Position numbers and translations under genes: made by a program. DNA of 64,000 nucleotides from Tetracentron sinense. Taxonomy: Eukaryota; Streptophyta; Magnoliopsida; Trochodendrales; Trochodendraceae. Shown here in pieces: positions 1-9,420 of the stretch. Under the pieces are notes generated by a model, which searched no databases, had not been told where the DNA came from, and saw only the letters and a program-made list of their open reading frames with translations. Numbering within the stretch: the first letter of the stretch is position 1; every line of letters starts with the position of its first letter. The stretch is taken from assembly GCA_015143295.1 (NCBI GenBank), contig CM026565.1:12150041-12214040 (forward strand). The letters run 5' to 3'.

Positions 1-2153
1 AAACTATCTAAGAGTTTTAGTCATATCACCTAGGTGAATGATGTTCACCGGTACCGTCAGAACTCTTTGTAGAGATTTCTCAGAAAAATACTAGAAGTTC
101 GATCCTTGTTCTTCGCTATCCCCACAAAGCTTTAGAATCTCTCTTTGGAATTGTTGAAGCAAGAGGAAGAAGATGGATCAATGGTGTAGACCTTCTATCA
201 CCAAAAACACTAAGGTTCAAAACCCTAGATTTGAAAATCCCAACTTAGAGCACCCTTGTAGCTTCACGAAAACCCTAGGGACTCTCCCTAGGGGCTCACG
301 GTTTTTAGGGGAGAAGGGGTGAAAAACATTCTGGAGAATTGTGTTGTGTATGGTCAAGGGGTGTTGGAGTATTTATAGAATAGGATCCAATCCTAATCCT
401 ACTCTAACTATACCTGATCTCTTAAAGAATAATTTAACAATAATAACTCTTATTATTTATTAAATAATTCCTAGTTTATCTATGACTAGTCTAGTTATAG
501 AAGACCTACTAACTAAGGAGTCATTCTAATAAGAGGGTTCCTTAATTAAAGGGATAAGTCAACAACCAACACATGGAAAATCCTAGTTAAACTAGGAAAC
601 CTGAACCACAAAGGGGGGGGGGGGGGGGGGGGGGGGGGGGGGCGTGAGCATCAAGGGGGTGTGAGGTTTGGGGAGTGCAAGTCTCCTTGTTGCAATCCAT
701 ATCCATTTTATCTTAATCCTAATTACAATCCAACCATTGGATTTAAATTCCATAATAAAAGGAATTATATTTTAACAATTATTCAATTAACCTAATCCTA
801 ATCCAATTAGGATTACTCTAAGGGGCGCCCAACCCTGGGGTTTTAATCCATGGGTTTGGGCCCATATTAAAGGTCTATATTAAATGGGTTTATGGATATG
901 GGTCAAACCCATTTCCCCTTTAATTATGTTAATCAAATAATTACTAAAATAATTGCTAGATTTAAATTAACAATTAATTTAAACCATAGATTAACTTTTA
1001 ATCTATTTAATTAATGATTAACTTTTAATCACATAAATAATTGATTAACATTTAATCAATTATTGAGCTTGTATTTCTTATATGAGCATCTCCACAGATT
1101 GCTTTAGGACATTCTTACTCTGGCTTACCCAATGTTATCCCATTGACCCTAAACATGAATTACATCAGAATTGCAAGTGACGTGAGACATCCATGTTGCA
1201 ATTGAATTATAGTGTATGAACATTAACCAATACTGATCCCGCCACATGAAATTTTAAATTCAATTTATCCTTCCAAATACATTATCCCTAATGGGCCTCA
1301 AGATTGAAATACTATCTAACTCATAGCCCATTCCACATCATCCGGGTTTTCAAGACTTATGATTAAGCCATGAGAAACAATTTCTCATGAAATTTTTTTT
1401 GAGAAAATCCTTTAATAAGTATAATATCTTTGAATAAAAGTATATTTCAAAACTTATTTTGATTTCAAAATCACCTGCGCAGGATTTGAACTTAATCAAC
1501 TGTCTTACCGGAACTTGGATAATCTCTCAAATTAATGTGCATGGATTTCTTGTTTGAAATTCATCATGAATTGAACAGCTTTCCTACTATTCAACTGTCA
1601 CTATATTGTATTCCCTAAGTTAGAAAATACTATGGTGGAATCAAAACAATCAGATTACTGCTCAGTTATAGATGAACTCATCAGATCTAAGGATCATCGA
1701 AACTGTTCAATGTGAATGAGAGACCAACTATCTAATAGTATGTTTATGCAAGAGGTCTCTCATTTAATGCAATCAGTCAGTGTACATTTAAGCACCTATA
1801 TGCTGATGTGTAGTCTCCACTACAATAGTTCGAGATAGAACTACATCTCAACTATTGAGAACATCTAAGCATTCTGGCAGCCATATTAGTGAAGTGTCCA
1901 GCTTCACCCACAGCTGTGACTATATAAGGTATAAGGAACCAGAAAGTTATATCTGCTTGTGATAATCCAATCACATAACTTTCCTACAATATATCCTATG
2001 GACCTTTATCGATATCTCATATTGTATAGATCATCACATGATCATGGTCAATTACCTATAATGAATACACAATACATTCAGAAGAAGTCTTTATTAATCA
2101 AATTAATAAGATTCTAACAATCTAATTGACTTTTCTGGGCATCGTGTCTAACA
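1..2153 (-). mobile_element. Copia element K1, 3' LTR (partial)
   Basis: This is the 3' LTR of the minus-strand copia element whose pol lies to the right. Read on the minus strand it opens TGTTAGACACG at 2153, directly after a purine tract (GTGGGAGAT) that follows the RNase H stop. The stretch is AT-rich and has no coding potential. A TATA-like TATAAATACTCC (minus strand, near 375) is followed by a leader-like segment, so the U5 end should lie at or just left of position 1. The 5' LTR of this element is not in the window. Ends and purine tract are seen; assignment to copia rests on the adjoining pol. The exact LTR end cannot be set. Confidence 0.8.
613..642 (+). repeat. Uninterrupted run of 30 G
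   Basis: Thirty consecutive G residues (C on the element's sense strand) lie inside the K1 LTR, flanked by CACAAA and CGTGAGC. Nothing similar occurs elsewhere in the window. It could be a true homopolymer with strong G-quadruplex potential, or a sequencing or assembly error in a shorter G run. Confidence 0.95.
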
Positions 2154-2154
2154 A

Positions 2155-2164
2155 TCTCCCACTT
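2155..2164 (-). other. Copia polypurine tract
   Basis: On the minus strand AAGTGGGAGA sits between the RNase H stop codon and the LTR start TGTTAGAC. This is the usual place and composition of the plus-strand primer of plant copia elements. It fixes the orientation and the inner edge of the 3' LTR. Confidence 0.8.
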
Positions 2165-2174
2165 GCCCTAAAAG

Positions 2175-3208
2175 TCACTGTGTCATAGATTGTAATCCCA
2201 TACTATCTAAGTGTGTTACAAACACTTTATCTGATAAAGCCTTGGTCATCAGGTCAACAACATTAAGTTGAGACCTAATCTTTGTAACAACTACATCTTG
2301 CCTGTCAATGATCTTACGAATGAGATGATACTTCCGCTCCACATGTTTCATCTTTTTGTGGCTCCTAGGTTCTTTGTTGTGGGCTACTGCATTGTTACTA
2401 TCACAGAAGAGAGTGATAGGTTTAAGTGCTGAAGGAATATTTCCTAGCTCTTGCAAAAACCTTCTGAACCAGACTCCTTCTTTTGCTGCTTCTGAACCTA
2501 CAATATATTCTGCTTCTGTGGTGAGGTCAGCGATACTCTTCTGCTTTATGATGTGCCAACTGACAGCAGCACCACCCAGTGTGAACACATACCTTGATGT
2601 GGAAGCTCTATTGTCCGGATCAGATTAGAAATCGGAATCAGTATATCCTAGTCCAACTAAATCTTCTGATTGAAAAGTAAGCACATAATCCCTAGTCCTT
2701 TTCAGGTACTTCATGATGTGTACTGCAGTCCAATGATTAACACCTGGATTGCTTTAGAATCGACTAACAACTGCCACTGCATGACAGATATCCGATCTAG
2801 TACATAACATGGCATACATGAGGCTCCCAACTACTGAAGCATAAGGGCACCTCTTCATCTGCTCGATCTCATCAGCTGATGTAGGACCCATCTTTTTAGA
2901 CAAAGTGACACCATGTCTGAAAGGAATGGGTGTTGTCTTACAATCACTCATACTATACCTAGACAATATCTTGTCTATGTAGGAAGTTTGGCTCAATCCT
3001 AACATTCAGCATTTTCTATCTCTCAGAATCTTTATTCCAAGAATATAGGATGCCTCTCCCAAGTCTTTCATTGAGAAATGATGAGAAAGCCATATCTTGA
3101 CTGATCATAACATCCCTACATCATTCCCAATGAGTAGAATGTCATCAACATATAGAATTAGGTATACTACTGCTCTCCCACTGTCCTTCTTGTAAATATC
3201 AAAGAGAA
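2175..3208 (-). pseudogene. Copia pol: RT C-terminus and RNase H (K1)
   Basis: One minus-strand frame runs from the RT palm to the end of RNase H. The RT active-site motif YVDD is encoded at 3141-3152 (context LILYVDDILLIGND). It is followed by the SYILGIKI and SMDEL-like region, then the RNase H domain with EAEYIVGSEAAKE and a C-terminal CDSNNAVAHNK...KHVERKYHLIRK segment, ending with a stop at 2175. The frame holds several in-frame stops (for example near 2625, 2752 and 3006), so it is dead. Upstream, about 170 bp of RT (the SLYGLKQAPR part) is missing where a foreign LTR fragment begins at about 3209. Family placement is secure from the motifs; functionality is excluded. Confidence 0.85.
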
Positions 3209-4510
3209 TGGGTTCTCAATATAAGCCAGGAATTAAAGACAGTATTAGATATTGTCCCGTAAGCTTATAACAATATTGGAAGTGGAGGGACTGATCTGTA
3301 AACAAATCTTGAGATAGAAATACCTGTAAATAATTCTCTATTTTCTGGAGGTTAATTAGATTGTGTTAATGGACATTAATTGTGATTGGTGGAAGTCCAA
3401 GGATATAGATAAAATTCTATGATCCTAATGGAGTATAGGAAAGGTGTTTCCTAGTAACAATGCTTTAACCAAAAGGTTGAGTACTTGGTCCCACAACCGG
3501 AAATAGGAGATCCCTTTAGATCCCACACACAAAGACTTTCTTAAAGTATTTAAGTTAATGACTTATTAAATTAATTAATTTCTCTAAGAAATCACTATAT
3601 GGTATAGTGAAGCTCTAAAAGGTGGAATCACATTTGATGTGAAAAACCAAATGGGTAGGACCCATTGGGAAATATTTTAAAAGAAAATTTAAATTGACCA
3701 AAAGGGGTTTAGAACCCATGGGGATGTGTGGGAGTGTGGCCCACCTAGGCTGGGACGCCCACTTCATGGAGGATTCTATTTTGTTAGTCAATAATTAATT
3801 TCTAATTAATTAAACACCTTATTGGATAAGGTTAGTTAGTTAGTTAGTTAGTTACTAATTAAAGATTTCTTGTTGGACAAGGAGTCTATTAGTTTCTTGC
3901 TAATCAAGGAATCCTAATTGGATTAGGATAAGGATAAGATTAGTTGGACACTAAAGGATAAGATTAGTTTCTATTTTGATCAATCCTAATTAATTAAAGG
4001 AGAAACCAAATAGGAAACTAATTGAGGACTTCTAATTGGATTAGAAAGTGGAGTCTTGGGTTGCAAGCAACACAAGCATATCTTATTTAAAGGGTTGGAC
4101 GTCCAAGCATGTGAGACATTCAATAATTTCCAGAATTTCTAGATTTTGAAATATCTCCTCTCCCCTCAATCTCACGCCCTCCCCTCTCAAATTAGAGGTG
4201 TACGGTTAGCCCCCTAATCCCCCTTTCTTGTTATCTTGTGTTCTTAGTTTTGAATATCAAGAAGAGATTCAAGAACCCATTCTTGAATATAAAGATTGGA
4301 TCTTTTAATCAAGAATCAAGAGCTAGAATTTTTGGAAGGGCCATTAGCTTCCATTAGAGAAAGCTTTAAAGAAAAAGAAGGTCTGTGTGGCTTGCGAAGG
4401 AGACTTGGCACTTTTGAATTTTTGCCGGTATCGCTTTTATCGTGGATTTGACTTAACATTTTCAAAGTCGCAAAGGTATTGTGATTTTTAATCTTATTGA
4501 ATAAAATCAA
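3209..4510 (+). mobile_element. Partial copia LTR (K2 family) inserted in K1 RT
   Basis: This segment is a diverged, opposite-orientation relative of the LTR at 52015-53173. Shared stretches include GGTTAAT...TGTGTTAATGGACATTAATTGTGA, CCTAATGGAGTA and the block around TACTTGGTCCCACAACCGG. Homology begins at about 3209, so the first several hundred bases of the LTR are missing. A TATA-like TTATTTAAAGG near 4083 precedes a leader with CTCTCCCCTCAATCTCACGCC. The right end is not certain; I place it near 4510, before recognisable K1 RT resumes at about 4560. No target-site duplication could be read, and about 170 bp of the host RT is gone, so insertion plus deletion or recombination is likely. 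Nothing else is coded here. Confidence 0.65.
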
Positions 4511-4559
4511 TTAAAATCGTAGTCAGATCTTGGGATTCGATGTATGCTCCCCCAAGAAC

Positions 4560-5366
4560 TGTTTTTTTAAAATTAAAAAGAGGCATACTTTCACATACCA
4601 TGTTCTCCTGGTTAGGAGCAATGAAGCCCTCTAGTTGCTTCATATAGATGTCTTCATCTAACATTCCGTTAAGGAAAGCAGTTTTGACATCCATTTTCCA
4701 TATCTCATAATCATGGTGTGCAGCTACAGCTAGCAATATCTTGACGGATTTGAGCATAACTACTAGAGAAAAGGTATCCTCATAATCAACTCCTTGAATT
4801 TGAGTGTAACCTTTTGCAACAAGTCTAGCTTTATAGGTCTCCACGTTACCATCTGGTGGATCTGCTAAAGTCGAAAAGCTGTGGTCATACATGGAATCTA
4901 TTTTAGGATTCATGGCTTTATTCCATTGAGATCCATCTACATCTAATGTAGCTTCCTGATAACTATTAGGATCTGTATCCTCATCATCATGGGTAACTAG
5001 ATAAACCTCATTATTGTAATATTGAAGTCTATCTGGTGCTCTAGAAACTCTTTCAGACCTTTTTAGTGGAATAGAATTAGGAGAATCATTAATAGAAGAA
5101 TTAGGTTCAGTTTGGACATTGGCTGTGTTGTCTTTCATCTCATGAAATTCAACCTTCTTAAGGAGATTCATTTCTTCCTCCAAGAAAGTGGCATGAAGCC
5201 TAACAACAATTGTTTGGTCTGCCTTGGTGTAGAAATTGAAACCCTTAGTTTCTTTTGGATACCCTACAAAATTCCATTTCTCTGTCGTAGATTCCAACTT
5301 AGTGGGTTCGAGTTTGCGAACAAGCGCAAGACAACCCCATACCCTTAGATGTTGTAAACTAGGTTT
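4560..5366 (-). pseudogene. Copia pol: integrase C-terminus and RT N-terminus (K1)
   Basis: The minus-strand frame encodes the tail of integrase, a linker with NSIPLKRSERVSRAPDR, and the start of RT: SQWNKAMNPKIDSM, then TYKARLVAKGYTQIQGVDYEDTFSLV and KMDVKTAFLNGMLDEDIYMKQLEGF. These are the canonical first RT motifs of plant copia elements. The frame breaks off after ENMVC, where normal RT would continue into the SLYGLKQ motif. It resumes only at about 3208, across the inserted LTR fragment. The short join to the IN core at 5298-5366 carries a frame break. A remnant of one gag-pol gene, not a separate gene. Confidence 0.85.
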
Positions 5367-5649
5367 TCACCCAGTCCACAATTCATAGGGTGTAACCGGA
5401 ATAGACTTAGATGGAACCCGGTTTAGAATATAAATGGCAGTTTGTATAGCATATCCCCAAAGATATGAAGGAACATCGGCATGGCTCATCATAGAATGAA
5501 CCATATCTAATATGGTCCAGTTTCTTCTTTCAAAAACTTCATTTTGTTGAGGAGAGGTAGGACTTGTCCATTTCGAGATAATCCCATTATCCCTTAAGTA
5601 ATCCATAAATTCATTGGTGAGGTATTCACCACCTCGGTCTGATCGAAGT
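5367..5649 (-). pseudogene. Copia integrase core, C-terminal half (K1)
   Basis: This encodes the second half of the DDE core: LRSDRGGEYLTNEF holds the second Asp, SPTSPQQNEVFERRN holds the Glu (normally NGVAERRN), and VPSYLWGYAIQTAIYILNRVPSK follows. The N-terminal half is at 7902-8303. The two halves were separated by the solo LTR at 5655-7896; removing it and one GTCTT copy joins DKSIKT to LRSDRGG in frame, which confirms the insertion. The open frame running on to 5792 is LTR sequence and not part of the protein. Confidence 0.88.
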
Positions 5650-6163
5650 GTCTTCGTAGAACACCGGAACTTTTGTCCATGTATTGGAACCCATGCCAAG
5701 GCTTTAAGCCTTTCTAATCTTCCATTCCTATGAAATGAGAAATTGGAAGGTTTTCCTAAGTCGGATATGTTATCCGAGTTGCTAAACTCCATTTACGGAT
5801 CAGTTAACTCTAAGGCTAATTTGGTCAATAAATAAAGAGGAATTTGAAGATTCTAAAATGCCAAAAATTTTCATTTTCGAATGACAAATCCAATGCAAGT
5901 TGAATCATCAAAATCCGATGAACGAGTCAAAAGTTATGGCCGAAATACGAAAACGGGAAAATCTAGAAAATTTCTACAAGTGTTATGAATGATCGTACAG
6001 ACCTCACGAATGATCGTAGGTGAAGTTATGATCGATCGTAGGTTCTCAGAAATGGCCAAAACTCTTTCTAAACGTTATGATCGATCGTAAAGAACCTACG
6101 ACCGATTGTAGATCGCAAACCCAAAATTTTATTTCAGGATTTTTAGGGTTTCTACTCTTTGCA

Positions 6164-6170
6164 TATAAAT
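6164..6170 (+). promoter_or_regulatory. TATA box of solo LTR
   Basis: GCATATAAATAGGG is a canonical plant TATA box about 510 bp from the LTR start, followed by a leader with CTAAACCTAGAGAGAG. The same spacing and leader occur in the family D LTR. Confidence 0.75.
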
Positions 6171-7476
6171 AGGGATTACCTTTGGGGGTTTATGGTTTAC
6201 CCTAAACCTAGAGAGAGTCCTTAAGAGATTGAGAGAGAGGGAGAATTTCTAAGAGAGGGTTTTCATCCTTGAGGAGAGATTGAGCAAGTGGGTGACCTAG
6301 ATCACTCCCAAATCCTTGGATTCTTCAAATCCAAGGCAAAGCACGCAAGGAGCACCTCCTCCAACCTCAGTAGAAACTCCACCCATGTTTTTCCTCATCT
6401 ATTGAAGGTCGGTACCTTGTGCTACCCTCCTCGTCATATTTTTTCTTTCCCTTTATTGCTATGCTTCTCTATTCCCTTGTTTTCACCTAAATGTTTTTCA
6501 TGATATAAGATGGAATTAGTGAATGAAATGCCATATGGATGTTGTGTTGTGATGAATGAAATGAGAAGGGCATTGTACCAATAACGAACACATGTATGTC
6601 ATGAGCATTAATCCATCTAGAAAATCAAGATATAGGCTTTAACCATAATGTACACACCAAGTGTTTGATGAAATGCCAAGGTGAAGAATTATTTCTAGAA
6701 ATGCATGTATAAATTTATTTATTTTTCTATAATGGCATTAATATTACTCTAAATTGAAACGAATGCTATTCCATGTATTATTGAACTCTATGTCTCATGT
6801 TTAATTCCAAGTGATAGCATGTACACAAAACCACAAGCACGACATGCATGACATGGTTTACCGAGTTTTCAAGACGAGTTTTATTCTCGATTCATGAACA
6901 CCATGACAAGGCCAAACGTAAGGGTTGGTATGAGAGGTAGGGCATATCTTAAGATATGTTTTGCCTTGCTTTTGACAAGAACAAGAACTCGCCAAGCAAT
7001 ACTCCAAGCATGCATGTTTACTTTCAATGCATTTTCACTAAAGAGGGGTTTCCCCTCCCTCACAATTTGTGTCTCATTTAAGAAGAGGGGGTTCTAAACC
7101 ATCCTCCCTCACAAGTAGCATGAGCATGTTTAATTTCCAGGCAAGCAAGCAAGGATGAGTATTTGCATTCATGACATGATAAGACAAGCAAGATATGGCA
7201 TGACACAACAAGCAAGACATGACTCGACAAGACCAATAAGACAGAACATGATAAGATAAGTTTTTCAAGTACAAAAAGAGTATTTTAAGTCAAGTCAAGC
7301 ACATGATGATTTCAAGAGTTTTCGGATTTTGATGCGATGCAAGTATGAGATATAAACTGTTTACTTTCCTCTCAATTATATGAACTGCTTCCTGCTTTAT
7401 TTCCATTATTATATTGCTTTAACTGTTGGTTAGTATTTGGTACCCCCTGAGTATTCCATGCTCAGCCGTACTTTTG

Positions 7477-7599
7477 ATGTCCACAGGTGTTAGTAGAGCG
7501 CCCGCTCCTTTTGACATATGTGCTCTCGGTCCATGGGAGGAAGAGGAGTACGTCGAGGAGGCCCCTACTGAGGAGCCTCATGTGGAGGGCTACTACTAG
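7477..7599 (+). CDS. LTR micro-ORF, acidic PWxEEEY peptide (40 aa)
   Basis: A 40-codon frame starts at the ATG of CTTTTGATGTCC, directly after a conserved hairpin (CTGAGTATTCCATGCTCAG), and ends TACTACTAG. It carries APFDICALGPWEEEEYVEE. Family A, C and D LTRs have an ORF at the same place with an ATG in the same register. Between families the codons for P, V, E and Y of the PWVEEEYVEE core differ mostly at third positions, which points to coding constraint. No known domain is recognised. The alternative is a purine-rich RNA or splicing element that is only incidentally open. Coding status is inferred; conservation is seen. Confidence 0.5.
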   Translation: MSTGVSRAPAPFDICALGPWEEEEYVEEAPTEEPHVEGYY

Positions 7600-7901
7600 G
7601 GGGTAGATTCTAAGTGAGTGGTGGTGAGCTTGAGAGATTTATACCCATGTGTTTTGGTGGGTATGTCTGCACCTTCTTTTGTTGATTTCACTTTGTACAA
7701 AACTTGGATCATGTATATACATAGGGGCTTTGGTTAGACTTCCACTGTGCCATGTTAGTGTATGCTTCCGCTATTTTATCCTCTATTGTATATGCTCTGA
7801 GTGTTTTGTAGGATGGGTTGTCAAGCACGTCATATAGGTCATGATAAGTCATCTAGGATTCACTCTAATTCCTAGGGTGGGTTTTGGGTCACGACAGTCT
7901 T

Positions 7902-8303
7902 TATGGATTTGTCAGTTTGATTCTCAACTTCTAATCTGAATTCTTTTAACTTTTCAAAAGTGTCAGATTTATGTTGCATCAAATAGATATATCCATATCT
8001 AGAATAGTCATTAGTAAATGTGACAAAATGCAGGTATTGTCCTCGTGCAACAATGTCAAATGAACCACATACATCACTATGTATTAGTCTTAACTTTTCT
8101 TCAGCTCTTCCTACCTTTTTAGGGTAAGGCTTCTTGGTCATCTTCCCTTCGAGACAAGACTGGCAAGTAGAGAGTGGTTCTACCTTCAGAACGTCAAGGG
8201 GACCATCTCTTACTAACCTCTTGATCCTATCAAGATTAATGTGACCAAGTCTCTTATGCCAAAGAGAAGTAAACTCAGTGTAATGTCTCTTCATTCCAGA
8301 CAT
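7902..8303 (-). pseudogene. Copia GAG-pre-integrase and integrase N-half (K1)
   Basis: The minus-strand frame encodes the zinc-binding GAG-pre-integrase module (SLWHKRLGHINLDRIKRL...CQSCLEGKMTKKP; H-H-C-C pattern) and the first half of the DDE core. LRLIHSDVCGSFDI holds the first catalytic Asp, and the frame continues FVTFTNDYSRYGYIYLMQHKS. It stops at the solo LTR junction near 7902 and continues at 5649. It follows the protease-linker remnant with only a few bases between, as expected for one copia polyprotein. Confidence 0.88.
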
Positions 8304-8309
8304 TCTAGA

Positions 8310-8735
8310 TTATGAGGCATTGTCACTTTGTAGACATTCATTATTTACCAAAGGGAATATTAAATAAGGATCATTAATAAGATTACCAGTAATCAAGACA
8401 ATTCCATCTTTCTTAATTTCAACAATTGAATTAAAAATGATAGAGAATCCACAATGTAAGAGTCTAGATACTGAAATCAAATTACGATGTGCAGAAGAAG
8501 GCACATAAAAGCAGTCTTCTAAAATTAATGTATTTTCATTAGGTAAATAAAGAGTAAACAAGCCGATTGACTTCACTACAACATTTGCACTGAAGCCAAC
8601 TTTAAGCTTCTACTCCTGTTTGGTCGGCTTTCTGGTTTCCTTGAACCCCTGCAAACAATTGCATACGTGTACAGTGGATCTAGAATCTACGCACCATGAG
8701 TTAGGAGGACCATCCAGAAAGTTAGACTCAACAGT
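8310..8735 (-). pseudogene. Copia protease region (K1)
   Basis: The best-preserved part (8310-8576) carries NENTLILEDCFYVPSSAHRNLISVSRL, the conserved segment just after the copia protease. Further upstream the protease active-site region reads SWCVDSRSTVHVCN (minus strand, around 8650-8700), where the catalytic D-S-G has become D-S-R. Frames shift between the two parts and stops are present. The order gag, protease, integrase, RT, RNase H identifies copia. Function is excluded. Confidence 0.75.
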
Positions 8736-9420
8736 AATCAATACTTCAAAGCATCTCATACCTTAAGTATTGCCGCCACCCTTCTTAAGAGTTGCGAGGT
8801 AAGTCCTACAGTTCCTCTTCTAGTGGCCTATTTTACCATAGTGGAAACATTTTCCATTGTCTTTAAACTTACCTTTATCTTTATTCTTCTTTCTAAACTT
8901 TTTAGATTGATTGGAGGTATCAGGTTTATCGATAGTTAAAATTTCACCCTTTGTTGACTTTTTGATCAAATCTCTACAGACACAAGTGAGTTCATAAGCT
9001 CACTTAGTGACATTTCACTCTTGTTCATGTTATAATTTAACACAAACGAATTGAAGGATGAAGGGAGTGACTACAGAACAGTGTCAACCTGAGTGATGGC
9101 ATCCTTCTCTCTACCAAGAATTTCCAGTTCATTCAATAGGCCCATCACCTTAATGATGTGCTCCCTGACTGGAGGTCCCTCAGCCATCTTGGCGTTTACA
9201 AGGGATTTCAATTTTTACTTGTCGAGCTGACCTATTTTCCTCACCAAAAATCTCATGTAGGTTTTGCAAAATGTCAGAAGCCTTATCCATGTGTTCACGC
9301 TGGCTTTGCAAGATGTTAGACATCGAAGCCAGAATGTAACACTTGGTCATCTGATTGGACCTCTCCCATTGCTCTAACCCAGCCTTTTGGGCCTGTTAAG
9401 CATCTGGAGGAATTTCGGGT
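8736..9420 (-). pseudogene. Copia gag (K1), decayed and truncated
   Basis: Minus-strand fragments in more than one frame encode a copia Gag: LEQWERSNQMTKCYILASMSN, HIIKVMGLLNELEILGREKDAI and SEMSLSELMN. A basic linker and one Cys/His knuckle follow, in decayed form (CFHYGKIGH then a stop then KRNC, around 8810-8858): the second Cys is Tyr and a Trp codon is a stop. The N-terminus is cut off at 9421-9425 where the Tat/Athila-like LTR begins. Homology is by motif pattern only. Confidence 0.75.

Larger units (their letters stand above)
5655..7896 (+). mobile_element. Solo LTR, gypsy family A (2,242 bp)
   Basis: A single LTR lies in the K1 integrase with a perfect 5-bp target-site duplication GTCTT (5650-5654 and 7897-7901). 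The left end has decayed from TGTAG to CGTAG; the right end is GGGTCACGACA. Inside, in order: the shared TTGAC-rich block (about 5885-5942), a cluster of GATCGATCGTA palindromes (5985-6110), a TATA box TATAAAT at 6164-6170, a donor-like GAAG/GTCGGT at 6407/6408, a minor GAGGGGTTTCCCCTCCC repeat area near 7045, the hairpin before 7470, and the acidic micro-ORF at 7477-7599. No internal retrotransposon sequence remains, so it formed by LTR-LTR recombination. Its first 150 bp match the Y 3' LTR (49682-52014) better than other A copies. Confidence 0.93.
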
